Source: Echinarachnius parma (taxonomy: Eukaryota > Echinodermata > Echinoidea > Clypeasteroida > Echinarachniidae). From it: a stretch of 64,000 nucleotides of DNA. Made by a program: the position numbers and the translations under genes. Each line of letters starts with the position of its first letter. Positions within the stretch are counted from its first letter, which is position 1. Of this stretch, positions 10,020-23,107 are shown piece after piece. The stretch spans positions 1 through 64,000 of the forward strand of contig JBAMJV010008015.1 of the NCBI GenBank assembly GCA_037951105.1, in the 5' to 3' direction. The notes beneath the pieces were generated by a model. That model saw only the letters and a program-made list of their open reading frames with translations, was not told where the DNA came from and searched no databases.

Positions 10020-11900
10020 TGTTCTTCTAAAGATATAAAGGAGATCTTAAATCCTCCCATTAAAATGGGATTAGTCGGTAAACCGCTTGATATTGAAACG
10101 CCATGATGGTTTCTGAGCGATCGTTCTGGTCAAACTTGAATTAACAAGTGTAAGCACATTATCTTTTCCTTTTTTTTGCAGAAAACTTGCCAAACGGAAA
10201 TTTTTCATGAACAATGTAAAAATATAGATTACTAAAGGCTTACGGGATATTTAATGGTTAATAATCATTGTAATTATTACAATGATTACTGTTAATAACG
10301 ACTTCGATACTGAGAGATGTACTGTAAATATCGCTAATTGTGGTATACCCTTAATATAAGTATAATACGAATGCAAATTTCCTGGAATAAAGTGTTATTG
10401 CTAACTAAGTATTTGCGTTATATTTTGTCAAAATATGTTTAAGTAATGCCTTACCGGATGCATTATGGTATTTTGTTGCTTTAAACAATTTAGACCCATA
10501 TTCTGATAATTTAGTCGTATATTTCTTCTTGGGTATCAATAATCAATGATTTTGAAACCACTATAATCTGTTTTGACTGAACAGAACATTGGAAGCTGCC
10601 ATGTTTCCAACTGTATACGCTATGAAACGTCATCTGACCTTGCATTAAAAGCGGGTTACGTAACCACTGACAAAAAGTATATATGAATATGTGCTACAAA
10701 GGTATTTGCTTTATTTGTTGGCAAATTACGTTTGATGATGCTTTACAGGTTGTATCATATTTTATTAAATTACTTTAAACAAATTTAAAACATACCTCAT
10801 AATACTAAGATATAATATAATTATCGCTATTACACGATTGCTGTTGTAAAACCTGAATACAAATCATTGTAAACAAATTTAATGTCCAGGATATTGGTTA
10901 AAAAGGGCATTTCCATTTATCTGTTTGCAAAAATATGTTTCGTAAAGCCTTACCAGATGCCTCATGGTTAACTTCTTCAAAGTAATGTCTGCCTTTTGCT
11001 AGCTAAATGCAATAGTTGCAAGATTATTGGCATACATGTGAATGAAAATACAATTTAAGAGCTTATCTTTTATAGAAGGTAAACATTGGAAAATAAATTG
11101 TAGTTTTATTTTCAGAGCTCGAAATAATTAATGACCACTAAGACTGTTTAAAGTAGTCTTGTGAATGTAAACCCTGTATATTGTAGTTCGTGTTTAAATA
11201 TACTTCATGTCCACACACCAAACATTACACCTATATAATTTTGCTTATAATTAATAAGTAATATCAAATTGATTCAATCAGATTTGCGAGGTAACATAGT
11301 GATTTGTCTTTTTACTTTGTCCTTGTTCATTCATGGTGCATAGATTTAAAAAAGAAAGAAAATTAGCCTGAGAATACTCCGACGCGATCGTGTTTCTTGC
11401 ATCATTTGAATTCTATATCACTGCGAACTTAATATATAAGTTTTCTCCAACTTGATGCATGTACGTATAGTACATTTATGGTTTACGTATGGAATGTTTA
11501 TTAAACGAGAATTGAGGATGCCTGCCAAAGAGGGACATTATCTTTAAAACGATTTCGAGCAAATCTCCTGATATTAAGATGCCATTATCATTATTGATTG
11601 TTCTGGGAAATCTGGGATGCAAAATGTATAAGAAGGGAGGACATTAGCTAAAAAATAAATTGCACTAAATTGGCAAAATTATTTTGTTCCCTGGTGCCTC
11701 GCGGTTAATTGCTTAAAACGATTAGGAGAACAGACTTCGACATTGAGATGGAATTATCGTTATTATTCGTCCCGGAAACACTCAAAATTTAACAAGTTTA
11801 AGGATAATACATTTAAAGGATATTGACTAGTTAGAAATTTGCATTAAAATTGGCACAATAATATGTGTTAAAGTAGCTCAACGCATATCACACCATTTAA
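10020..11900. repeat. Degenerate tandem or dispersed repeat, roughly 200-300-bp spacing
   Basis: Two recurring phrases mark the unit: GCCTTACCGGATGCATTATGG-like (near 10448, 10737, 10945 and, weaker, 11693) and GATATTGAAACGCC-like (near 10091, 10305, 11569, 11738), the latter often followed by a TTATTGATTGTTCTGG-like stretch. Divergence is high, so this is an old array. No frame is conserved across copies. Confidence 0.5.
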
Positions 11901-12600
11901 GATTGTTGAGCATGTTAGTTTGATTTGAAATGCAATGTTATTTGTTGGATGTGAACAAAACAGTTAAAGCTATCCTTATTAGAAGTTTACGTATTACTAC
12001 CTAATACAGTTTACAGCTCCAGTCAGATCCTCCAATTGTTGTACCGAGTGTATCAGAATGGTTCAGAAGATTAGCTATGTAAATGCCTAGAAACAACGGA
12101 AGTTATATCGATCTACTATATATATTATGCATTAGCAATGTGGAAGAAGATATAAGAGATAAGAAGTTTAACGTTTTGCATTATTTATGTACACCGTCTT
12201 ATTTTGGACATCAATGATTGGCGTTTCCATATAATATTGTATATATTCGGAGAAATAAAATATCTATGGCGCTCGTAGTATCTAGACCGTTCTGTCCATC
12301 AATCTACCAACTTGTTACATCACTCGCCGATACATAATACAATTAAAATTCGGCTTTCGGAGAAACTTTTCCCCGCATGAACCGAAAATCTTGTTCTCAT
12401 CCCTTATAGCTTTACATACCGTAACTGTATCCATCACGAGAAAGCGGTTCGCACCGGTGTGTGACGACGGAATAATGCATGGACTTTCTTCATTTTATTA
12501 TACTCGAGTATACGAATGACGTCATTCAGGTGAGGGACATGAGTTTTAATCATCCTGGAGTGGTTAGGTTAGCATGCGAGATTAAAGCCAGGGGGCTAGA
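11901..12600. other. No recognisable feature
   Basis: AT-rich, no tandem repeat, foldback or protein-coding signal recognised. Confidence 0.45.
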
Positions 12601-13110
12601 TCATGTGTCAGGTTACTAGGTTAGACAGGTTTATACCGAATCCTTCGAAGATCGAATCCGACTTTTACATAATTTAATCATTCTTTTCTTTTTCTTCTTT
12701 TGTAATGTAAGCCAGTTCAACTCCACTGTACATGTATATAGAATTCAAGTTAATTACATTCTAGATGCGAATAAAAATGAATTAAAGGTGTGTCAAGTTA
12801 GATAGGTTTAAACCGGATCCTGGGAAGATCAAATCGGACTTTTGCAGAATGTAATCATTACTTCTGTTGCTTCTTTGTATATACGTCAGTTCAATTTAAT
12901 TGTATATTTCAAGACTTCTACGTTCTAGATAAAAATTAATGAATATTAATTAAGGGGCTCATGTATCAAGTAAGACAGGTTTATACCGAATCCTCGGAAG
13001 ATCAAATCGGACTTTCACAGAAAATGAATTATTCCCTTGTTTCCCCCCTTTTATGTACGCTACTTCAAAACTACAACGTTCTAGTTAAGAATAAAAAGTA
13101 ATTATTGTCA
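12601..13110. repeat. Tandem repeat, ~180-bp unit, 3 copies
   Basis: AGACAGGTTTATACCGAATCC then GGAAGATCAAATCGGACTTT recurs near 12620, 12800 and 12975. Each copy is followed by a T/C-rich stretch and then TACGTTCTAG near the unit end. Confidence 0.8.
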
Positions 13111-14555
13111 AGTGTGGAGAAATATTCGTAATAATTATTGTATGGAAGTGTTCAAGGAATAATTACACAGGATGTTCTTTGATCTATAAAGGGGAAAATG
13201 GGAGTTTTCCCCGATTCTGTATAAAATTTACCACATAATTATATCCTTGTTAAGGCCCATATCTAATTTTATTGTCAGTTCTTTGTAAAAATATGTTTTT
13301 AATGCCTTTTTAGTCTTAACAAAATGTTTACATATATTTTATTGATAAAGATGATTTTAATATACATTACTGTTATGGACGGAACCACAGCAATTTGTCC
13401 GTGTTATTAACATTTAAAATGGATTCTGGCCAAATTATTTGTAAAACTATTGGTTTATAAAATCATTAATTAATCGATATAAAATGTTTGGGAAGAACAA
13501 AATCGACATGTTTCATGTGAAAAGATTTTATAATGAAATTTTAAAAGGTCTTTGTCGGATTTGCTACCTGTTCTCTATGCTATACGGAATGTTATAATTT
13601 TGCCAATTTTTTTAATTTTTCATAATAAAGTAATTTTGTTCGTGTGCGTCAATCAAATTTGATCGTCTAATTGAAGACCGGAGAATTCTCATGTAGGAAA
13701 CTCAATATTTATTCCAAGCTGCTAAAGCTGTCAATGCATTCTAATTTCCCCTCTCGGGATTTAGATTGATGCACATTGTTACTCTAAGGTGTTTCTTACA
13801 AGATACTTTGTCTGCCAAGACCTTGGCAAAGAATACATTTGCCCCTCAAAAGTTCTACGAAATGTCACTTAATAGCTCTCATGTTTTAAATGTATAATCC
13901 ACACCTAGGTCTGCTTACAAAATTGAATAAGTCTTTAATCCTTTATGTGCGTCGGTTACGAGAAGGGAATTCCCGTGTTAAATATGTATTTACAAATCTT
14001 GACTATCGGTGCATCGTGTATGTTCCTTTTTTAGTTTGATAAACCTTGTTATTTACAGATGTACGTGATGATTGTAATCTTCAAGAAAACGCGAAATCTT
14101 ATTCAAAAGTAAAAATATTCATTTTTGGCTATCAGTCTGTCAGTGCTTGTGTTTGTTCCTTAAAAAAAAATAGGTTTCATGCCTTTTAAAAAGTATGTGG
14201 GATAGATTGAATTGAACTGGACGCTCATGTAAAAAGGGCATCTGCCAGGCTTTCCGTTTGCGGCATATACAAGGGGAATGTTTACGAGAAAACACAAGTA
14301 TTACGAAATGCAATCGCTCAGAAATTTGGTCTATCCATATTTTAAAGTAAAAATATAATATATTTAATGATTGTAAAAATTAACAATGATTAAGAGAAGA
14401 AGGTTATATGAATAACCTGGCAACACTGGAGTGGTGATTTGGGAACTAGTATAATTATACTTAGCAGCGCATCATGTTGTCAGAACTAGAAAACTAGTCC
14501 AGATTCTGGTTGTGTTTTAATGAATATCGTGAGTATAGCATCGCGCGCTCAGAGC
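13111..14555. other. No gene; weak repeat traces
   Basis: Mostly featureless. Two similar passages (GACTATCGGTGC...TGTTCCTT near 14015 and GGCTATCAGTCTG...TGTTCCTT near 14128) hint at a decayed tandem repeat. Confidence 0.4.
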
Positions 14556-14556
14556 T

Positions 14557-15108
14557 TTAAAACCCCGGGGGTGTCACTACACATTGGACGTGGACACGCA
14601 TGATCGATCACAATTTCGAGTGAAAAGGGGTCTTTTTCGTATGTGAACGCGATATTTACTTGCACGCGGAAATGGACAAATAGGGTCTTTTTCATGACGA
14701 TGTACGCGAAATTCCATAAATAGGGTCTTTTTTCAAGATGATATACGCGACATTTTTTTTCATGACGATGTTCGCGAAATTTGAAATTTAGGTATGTTTT
14801 TGTGATGGCTACAAGGATTATTTTCATGCACGACGATGTTCGCGAGATGTAAAACATTTCGCAAGGGTACTATTTTTTGTTCGTGTACTTGAAATCGTGA
14901 AAATAGAGGGTCTTTGTAAAGTATGTACCTGACATGCAAAAATTAGGGTCTCTTTTAAAGGCCACTTTGTACTCGTTTTTGCGATAAAAAGGGGATCTAA
15001 TTTTCTGAAAATGTACTTCAAACCCTGCGAAATAGGGGTAATTTTCAACCTATAGAACGATCATGTGTCCTACCTCTGAATACGAGGTGACACCACCGGG
15101 TTTAAAAC
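14557..15108. mobile_element. TIR element with internal ~60-bp tandem repeats
   Basis: The left end contains GGGGGTGTCAC and, further in, ACACGCATGATCGA. The right end has the complements CGATCATGTGT and GGTGACACCACC. Between them, AATAGGGTCTTTTTCATGAC then GATGTACGCGAAAT recurs seven to eight times with decay. Overlapping minus-strand frames of 102 and 74 codons are translations of the repeat, not a recognised protein. Confidence 0.6.
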
Positions 15109-15214
15109 CCCCGGCGAATTGTGCACGAGGGCCAGGCCTTCCGGTTTTAGCATAATATACAGTACGCCATCTTGCGACATTCGTATGTCCATCAGTGCAC
15201 CTAAAGATCTTTAA

Positions 15215-15306
15215 TTAACTCATTGAGTGCCAAGCTCTCATTTTTGCAAGTTACAATACACACAAATGCCATAGAGCATTAAAATCCCTGGCACTTTAAG
15301 AGTTAC
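15215..15306. mobile_element. ~90-bp TTAA-type MITE
   Basis: The left end is TTAACTCATTGAGTGCC; the right end GGCACTTTAAGAGTTA is its inverted counterpart. TTAAC(C/T)C-TT-GTGCC ends are seen in piggyBac-like elements; that assignment is inference. Confidence 0.5.
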
Positions 15307-15936
15307 AAATACCCGTCCGTTATCCAGACAGTGGACAGCGCACTGCATGAGCGCGCGGCGACACGCGAACTCTCCCATCTGTACATATCAGCAGAGTCGC
15401 TCACTCGGCTTGGCGTCTCCGTGCGAACTTTTCGAAAACGCCCTCTTTTATAAACACGATGACACGGCCTCTTTCCGTGCTACAATGATGAATAAATAAT
15501 AATATAAGGGGATTATTTAGATGTAGTTTCAAAAGACTGAAATGAATTCCCGCTCATCACCATGGATTTAGATTATATCTTTTACTGGAATAAATGCGCA
15601 GGTACAGCTTTAACATTTGTTTAAAGCACGATGGACGGATTAAATCTGGCCACGGGGAACATTATGAAAATGTAAACAATAACATAAACATAACTGTTTT
15701 CATCACTAAATTTTACCGCATTTATATAAGAGGGTAGACGTTCATGCGTACATAAATCTCTGTTCCTAGGCGAAAATGATACTGTCTACCTCATGTAAGA
15801 AGAAGTTTGCAGTTTTTATTTTCTTTTTCCCTTTGTTGTACTTTGTATTGAATTCAGTTCCTAAATCTCATTGGTAGTTCCATAATTATTTTCGTGTTCT
15901 CGTACACCAATTTAATCCTGATATTGTATATAATAA
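15307..15936. other. No recognisable feature
   Basis: Includes a somewhat GC-richer patch at 15340-15480, but no frame or motif I can name. Confidence 0.45.
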
Positions 15937-16337
15937 AGGTTTTCCCGCTCAATTTTGCACTTTTTTCAATCGAATTCATTAAGGGTCATTCGAATTCGCG
16001 CGTTGCCGCGTAATCGTTGGTATCGGTCTTCCAAATTCCGAATACGTTCATGCGAATTCATGCATACGCACACACTTTCGTGAATAGGCAAAGAAGTTCA
16101 TTAAGGGCATTCGAATTCGCGAATTTGCAGCCAACTGTCAACTGCCCTTTCGCGAATTCGAATGACCATTGATGAAAAGGTATGCACTTTGTGCAAATTC
16201 ACTTGCTCCTACGTGATTTTGAACGACTATTTACGAATTCGAATGCTGCTTTGGTACGGCGATCGCAAATCGCGCGAATTCGTTTGCTCCTATTATCAAT
16301 TCGATTGACACAATCGCGAAATTGAGCGGGAAAACCT
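15937..16337. mobile_element. ~400-bp MITE (family D), copy 1
   Basis: TIR AGGTTTTCCCGCTCAATTT with the complement AAATTGAGCGGGAAAACCT at the right end. The interior is dense in GCGAATTCG and GAATTCGCGA palindromes. A close copy lies at 55750-56151 in the same orientation. Flanking bases are TA-rich. Confidence 0.85.
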
Positions 16338-17670
16338 ATATTATCTTTGTATTTGGAACTGAAATGAAACGAATTAATTGAATTGAATTGAATTCTCTGT
16401 TATTATATTTTATTTTACAAACACTGCCAAATATAGACAGCAACATTTGTTTTGTTGAACACAAGAATCTGTGATGCAAGTTCACATACATTTGATACAT
16501 TGGCGGCTCTAACGCCCCCCGCCCCCCTTTTTACAATTTATTTTTTTACCATACATTATATATTCTATTTACCCCCTCTATCGCAACAAGCGCACAGTTA
16601 CCAAGTTAGAGCGCAGCATAAGAGGGAAAACAACAAGCCCCTTTTCAAAATCGATATTTTCTCAAAACGTTTATCGATCATTCTCACTTTCGGCTGACCA
16701 TACCCACTCAGGCACTTAACCAATATAATGTATGAGCGGTCATTGCGGTCAAGCTAACCGTTTACAAGAATTGTACACTATTCATTTACACGCTCTCACT
16801 TTCTATTGATTACTATTGTTGTATATAGTTTCAGTTTTGTAGTGGACGCAGGTTGTTGTTGATGTTGTTTGTGTTATATCTGTACAGGCTGGTCTACCTA
16901 TCACGGCCTCGACCCTCGATTGGGACCAAATAACGCTGTTCCAGGAACTACATCGTAGCTCAGCTCGCGCCAAATAAACAGAACTCATGTAATGTGGCTC
17001 TTTGCCCAAAGATGATTGGCATACTTGATACAGGTCGCACTTTTCTAATTCACTGCGTAGATTTAATAGGGAATAGGTAATAATATGCTACTTCATTGCG
17101 ACTTTTCCCACTATATTACTGTGAATTTGTGATTCACATTATGTGTTGTGAACATATTAAAAACAAATCAATTGTGTTATGCAATTTTGGACTTCTCCCT
17201 TTAGCGTCCATTTTATTTGCTTGTGTATCTATCAATTTATGTATTTATTGATATATTCATTATAATAATTTATCTTCTTGGGGGTGGGGGACGGGGCGGG
17301 GATTGACAGGAAGAAAGACAAAATATTGCCTTCTTGCCCGACCCGCAGTTTCTTGCAATTCTGATGAATTGGACCAACCCTTTCACCATCTTATTGTATC
17401 ATTTGTGCTAATGTGATTTCAGAAATTAAAATAATATAAGCAAACAAACAAAACAAAACCCAAAACGACCCATATCTGCTAAGTGGTTATCTAGAAGGAT
17501 CTTCGGACGTGTTTAAAAAAAAAAATTTCTATTCAACTTTCCAAGAAACATTAACCATGTGCAATTAGAGGCGGCGTACATTTTATTGATTTTTAATGGC
17601 ATTAAGTGGTCAAAAGTAATTACATATGTACATGTATCGTTGAGATTTACACGTATACGTCTGTTGACTC
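16338..17670. other. No recognisable gene
   Basis: Contains a possible one-ended hAT-like scrap near 16497-16530 (CATTGGCGGCTC followed by C-runs). Otherwise featureless. Confidence 0.4.
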
Positions 17671-18264
17671 TGCCATGTTAGGCCTAGGTCACAAATGCTC
17701 AGAATCAGGATAAGGCGCGCCCAAACAATGCCACTTTTAGGGGAAATCTTGCGGGAATCTTGAGGCGGCCGCAAGGGTGCCGTTGCTATCCTGCGGTCGC
17801 CGTTGCATTTTATCCTCGCCGTACGACGTCGAAAAAAAATATAACGCGGAGTTTGGCCGTAAGCCCGTAGACACGTCGTACAGAGCATCGCACGGGCACT
17901 GCACGGGCGCAGCACGGACACCGTAGCATTTACCCGAATATCGTACGATTTTGCGACTGGATTTTGGGCCATTCAAACCGTACGATAGTCGTAAGGTGTC
18001 AAAGATTTCGTAAGAGTCTCATGCGATGTCTGTAATAGTCCCGTATTGCGTCCATATGAGCGCTCAGATTGTAAGTCCGGGAGGCGTGCGATTTACTTTT
18101 GATTAAACTCCTAAAGTCGTCGCACGTGTCCCGGCGAATATGTGACCGCCGCAGACATCGTACGATATCCCAACTCCCCGAAATCGTAGAAAATCCGCCG
18201 TAGGCAAATGGTAGGTTATAAGATCGTGCGGCACCCGATGCATTTGTGACCAAGGCATTACTTA
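17671..18264. mobile_element. GC-rich TIR element with 9-bp flanking direct repeats
   Basis: Inverted ends share GGTCACAAATGC (left 17688-17699, right in 18238-18250). TGTTGACTC occurs directly outside both ends (17662-17670 and 18265-18273). A 9-bp duplication fits Mutator-like elements. The interior is strikingly GC-rich for this window and full of CGTACGAT-like words. Frames of 120 and 116 codons here have no recognisable domain. Confidence 0.5.
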
Positions 18265-18627
18265 TGTTGACTCGATGATGTTTTACGTTATGATTGTATC
18301 GATTAGCTCTTAGGCCTAGCGAATATTTCTCTCTCACCTTACCATGCACTACCCCCCCCCCCCCCCCCCTCCCCTCCCCCCTCCTTTTTATGTTTTACAA
18401 CTGTGAGGACTGGAGCCTCTAGATACTGAAGGCACGCATTGTGTTAAAGCCAAGTACAATGTAATAATTATTTTGTCACTTGGTTTGTAATACGTATCAT
18501 TCAAATTTATCAGTAAAAGATATGCATAATTGTATGGTACTAATTACTCCACTCCCACACACTGTTCACAATGAGCTGAGTAAGTAATACATAATGTTTT
18601 GATAATTTTAAACTGATCATACAAATG

Positions 18628-18808
18628 CATTCAAACCTGTAATAGCGGCCACCTGTTTATAGCAGCCAACCTGCCTACAGTGGCCACCAAAAGTGTTCGG
18701 CCCTGCAAGGGAAAACAATGTTCTGGAACCTGTCTATATAGGTCACCTGTCTACAGTGGCCACTTTTATTGTATCCCTTGGATGGTCACTAAACACAGGT
18801 TTGACTGT
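18628..18808. mobile_element. pogo/Tigger-like MITE
   Basis: The left tip CATTCAAACCTGT and right tip ACAGGTTTGACTG (then TA) match the CAGTCAAACCTG-type ends of pogo/Tigger elements. The interior has several variants of AGCGGCCACCTGTCTA. Confidence 0.6.
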
Positions 18809-20277
18809 AATTAGTAGTTTAATAAATCTAAAGTAAACATTTAACTCGCGAACCGTCGATCTTTAGTGCGTCTTCCCTTCTCCACGGGAATACCCCCAAA
18901 ACAAAATGCGTCACGTCTTTTATTGCTACTTATATGTCCTTCAAAATACCATACAAAATGGGGACAAAATAATTATACTTCAATAACCAAACGACAAGGG
19001 TTTCAGGGAATAATGTAATAGCTCATTGATCTTCAATCTATATAGGGGAATCCTTCAATACGCTACATCGGATATGTCCTCAGAAACACATGGCACGCCA
19101 TGCTGCTCGAGAGTGCGTAGCCGCCCCCTGCGACTTTGTATTGCTGACCGAAATTAATGTGACCCACCAACTTTATATTTTTTCCCCAAAAGTAATTTTT
19201 GAGACGTCAGTCATTATTATCCGGATTTCATCGTTAGATTCATGGGAATGATATGTGAGATTTTCATATTTAAACGGAATGATGTTTACTTTAGTTAAAA
19301 CAGAGAAAATCAAAGTCTTATTTTATCCCGATCGTTTGCGTGAATTATCTGAATACCGATACTATTGACTACGGTCGGAAGCGTACATGGACGTTTCCAA
19401 ATTGAATCTTATAGAATTATCTCCATAATTAAGAGGAAGTTTGAAAAATCAAAACCCACTTCAGTATTCTGTTACCATTTAAGCAAAGCAACACGATACA
19501 AGAGAAGTGTGAAAGCTCAAAGTGATTTTTGTTGACAAATTCGGCCACTCTCTATACCTGCTGTAAATGTTTCCGTGCAAATCAGCAGATCCGGTGACAG
19601 CGCATGGACTGTCCGTCGGGATAGGCTTTCGGGTGACCATGGTTACCCGCACATCCTAGGATACCCTGATGGATTCGCCATCGTATCCTAGGACAGGTAT
19701 GTGCCGTCGGACGAAAAGACTGCTTCAATAAGAAACCAACGGGGAAAGGGTGACAGGCCGAGCGCGAAAAACAAAAACAAACTAATTATGTGGTAAATAT
19801 AAATATCCCGAATCGTGCATTAGGGCGTAGTAGGGTCATGCTGCTGCTTGTTTTACTTTGTTATTTACTATACAACAAAACAGCTTACTTTTGTCTTGAA
19901 TAAAGGCATTTGTAGTGTTAATAAATATCCATGATCGAGAAAAACAAAGAGGTGCTCTGGTCTATTATTCAGAGCTCATGATATTAGTGCTAATCAGCCC
20001 GGGTTCGAACCAGGACTGCGTCCCATAATAATATTAAAGGGCGGTCCAAGACCGTGAATAATCGAAATAGCTGACGATAACCAACCAGTCAACCAATCAA
20101 AGATAAGTAATAAATTGGTGTCAAGTATACTTTTATTTTGCGACTAAAAACTTCAGGAAATAATACTTTGTTTCATTGTACAGTTATTACTGTAAACTGG
20201 AATCAAGAAAAACATAAAGCTCGTTGAACTTGCATGGTACATCAAACGGCTATTCGAGTGTGTTTTATTTTTTATTT

Positions 20278-20279
<2 letters not shown>

Positions 20280-20345
<66 letters not shown>

Positions 20346-20351
20346 TGTGTG

Positions 20352-20408
<57 letters not shown>
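20280..20408. repeat. (GT)n microsatellite, ~64 repeats
   Basis: Nearly pure GT with two interruptions (GTAT, GTGC). Reading frames here on either strand are Cys/Val or His/Thr artefacts. Confidence 0.98.
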
Positions 20409-20410
<2 letters not shown>

Positions 20411-21436
20411 CCCGTCCACTGCATGTACATCACTAATACAAACAAAAATAATCGCCTTCAGCCACTCAGTGAACAATAAAAGAAAGGAGCCTAAGGGAGT
20501 ATCATGATGACAGTTAGACTTTCAAGATGGACAAAACAAAAGGGTCCCAAGAGATAACTAGTGCTGCATCGATTACTGCAAATCCTGAAGACATGACTTT
20601 GTCTTTCATTCGAAATTCACGTGGCAAATCATGCTGTTAAAAGTGTTTGGCGTCCCCACTGTCTCTTGTTGACTCGAAATAACTATAAAAGGGAATATTG
20701 ATGTCAATTACATTTTCAAGATTGATGAAACGGCCTCTGGAACCGATTATTGTTTCATCACAGACCTGCAAAAAACGAAATACGTATTTCTTTTGAACCT
20801 CACGTGGCAAATCATGATGTCATCGTGGTTATAGAGTATATTTTATTCTTTACACTCTCGGGCACTGTCCGGTTGATCTGAAGCTTAAAGTGATGCCTGT
20901 AAAGTGTCAGATATTGCACAAAATGACATTTGAGACTTCAATCCTACATCAATATCATTGTAAAATACAATTGAAAGATTTGTGAAAGTTTGAAAGAAAA
21001 CGAACACTGTTTACCTAGTGAAAAAAACGAATATTGAGTTCATATTTTATCACCGAATACTGATGGCTTGTCTGATGGAATTGTCGCAGTAATGAATGAT
21101 CCGTTTGAGATATTCGCACCCGTGTACTTTTACACACGTAGTACATAATTCATGGAATTTGAACTCGCTCGGCTCAAAGTTCAATCTCCAGACTGTTCTC
21201 ACGGGTGCTGCATGCGGACATTCTCAGCTAAGACAATTGTACTTTTTTTCAATTGCGTTGATTAACGCTTTAGAAATTATGATTTTCAATGATAATTATC
21301 TTCATACTAAGGGGACATTTGAAAAAATCAAACCCTATTTTATTCTTCTCTTACCATAAGCTAAACAACACGGTAGAAGAGAAACGAGGAAGCTCTAAGT
21401 AATTTTCGTGGATTTGGACACTTTACAGGTATGACT

Positions 21437-21575
21437 TTAAGGGATCTAATAACATTGTCAAAATACTCAAAACTTACTAATTTTGACATAATTATCAGAT
21501 CACAACAATACACACTTTATCAACCATTCATCACTCTTTGCACTTTTCAACAAAGTTACTAGACCCCTTTTTATA
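21437..21575 (-). mobile_element. TTAA-type MITE, family A, copy 3 (short, reversed)
   Basis: TTAAGGGATCTAATAACATTGTC at the left and CAAAGTTACTAGACCCC at the right are the family A ends in reverse order. It is only ~140 bp, so an internal deletion derivative. Confidence 0.7.
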
Positions 21576-21579
21576 AATA

Positions 21580-22226
21580 AGGGAGTTCGTAGTTAACACA
21601 TGGAGCAATGGACGTAACCGGGTTTTCGGAAGATTGTACCAAAATTTAGGCTTTACGCGTACGTTTACGGCACAGCCTGTGACGCACGCATTTAAAGTAC
21701 AGGAGCTCTATGCAGAATTTCCGCGTGCGTGCGTGAATTCTCCTTGTGTTTCGTTACGTTTGAAAGACCTGACCAAAAAAAATCTCACCTTAATCCTAAA
21801 ATATGTAAAATTGAATAAATATAACCATTCATTTTAATTTTCAAACTTGAAGCAGGCTAAATAATTTTTTTTAGAATAAAAATCACACCTTTGCCCGTTT
21901 TCAACACAAGTACACACAAATCTACGTATGGGGCCTTTGCGATTTCAATAAAAGCCCAGATACGAACGTTGACATTTTGTTAAAATCCGAAAATAAATGG
22001 AAAAAATAAATTAAAAAAAATCAGTCTTATGTATATGAGATGTCTATTATGATTAATTCAGAAAAACATTTATGACTTCGAGCCAAATTTCCCGTGAAAA
22101 CACGTTTCAAATGTGACAATAATTGCACGAAGGTCTATGGGACAACGGGCAATATCGATGTTTTTGGTACAGTGAATTTTCGTCTCAGAAATTGGCGCAT
22201 GCGCAGTTTGTAACTACGAACTCCCT
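21580..22226. mobile_element. TA-flanked TIR element, ~650 bp
   Basis: The left end AGGGAGTTCGTAGTTA pairs with the right end TAACTACGAACTCCCT; TA lies on both sides. It abuts the previous MITE inside the satellite array. No coding potential recognised. Confidence 0.8.
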
Positions 22227-22243
22227 TATTGGGACACTCCTAT

Positions 22244-23107
22244 ATATGATGACACACGCGGTACCCCGGGGTACCGTTGTACCCCGGGGTACCGCGTTGT
22301 GTAGCGCCATCTTGCGTCCAACCGTACCGCAGCTATTGCGTTGTGCATGCAGTGCAGCGCGCGATTGTATGCACGCTATACCCCAGGGGGGGTAAACTCA
22401 GCCGCCATGATGGTTAGGTATGTATGCGATTAGAAGCAGTTTAGCTACGTCACAAAACGTCATCAAAAGTATGACAGGCTGTGTATATCGAAATTGATCG
22501 GGAATTTAATAATAAAATACATCCCATTGAGCGGTGAAATATTCACCACCTCTTTATCTAGCGTAATCAATTTGTGTTGCCCTTTTCTACCCCATTAATA
22601 AGAGCATTTTTTAGTTACATTTTGTGTTAAATACTGTTTATGATTGCTCAATATTTGCAGAAGAGTCGCTCTTCATACACGGATCACTGTCTCGGCCAAG
22701 GGCAAAAATTGTTTACAAATTAATCGCGCGCAAAATCACAAATGTACGCGCTATTGACATCTTTGCCATAGAAAATGTACAGTGTGAGTGCGCTTGGTAA
22801 AGTGCGCGCCTTACGCACATTCCTATTGTTTCGTCATATTATTTCCCCACAATGCAGTTTTGTGACGAACTTCCTCCGTTCAATACTGCTCGTAAACAAG
22901 ACCGTCAGCCCGCCATTGTTTTATGTACAAAGGGTATGGGGTACGGTACCTACGGGCAATACAGTTTACCTTCTAGTTCTACAACGGCAGTGTTGGAGTC
23001 ATACTTCTATGCTATACCCACAGTACAGCCCTAAAAATTAAATAAAAAATTAAACAAAATGGCGGATTTTCGTCTGGTACCCCGGGGTACCGTTTATGTC
23101 ATCATAT
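22244..23107. mobile_element. TIR element with GGTACC palindromes, ~860 bp
   Basis: Ends are ATATGATGACA and TGTCATCATAT. Just inside each lies the 18-base palindrome CGGTACCCCGGGGTACCG, complete at the right and at the left followed by a second near-copy. The left flank (ATTGGGACACTCC) and right flank (TGTAAGCGTTAATGG) join to give the satellite consensus, which confirms an insertion. The frames inside show no recognised domain. Confidence 0.75.

Noticed and set aside
14549-15048. Two adjoining minus-strand frames (102 and 74 codons) as a split gene
   Set aside because: They are read-through of a ~60-bp tandem repeat that happens to lack stops; no domain.
17610-18349. Possible 116-120-codon genes in the GC-rich block
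   Set aside because: Frames overlap in different phases, no domain is recognisable, and the block has transposon-like ends; kept only as a question in the findings.
19935-20045. Second SINE or tRNA-like sequence (CCCGGGTTCGAACCAGGAC)
   Set aside because: A box B-like string is present, but no convincing box A, body or target duplication could be found.
20153-20507. Four overlapping 70-107-codon frames
   Set aside because: All are translations of the (GT)n microsatellite.
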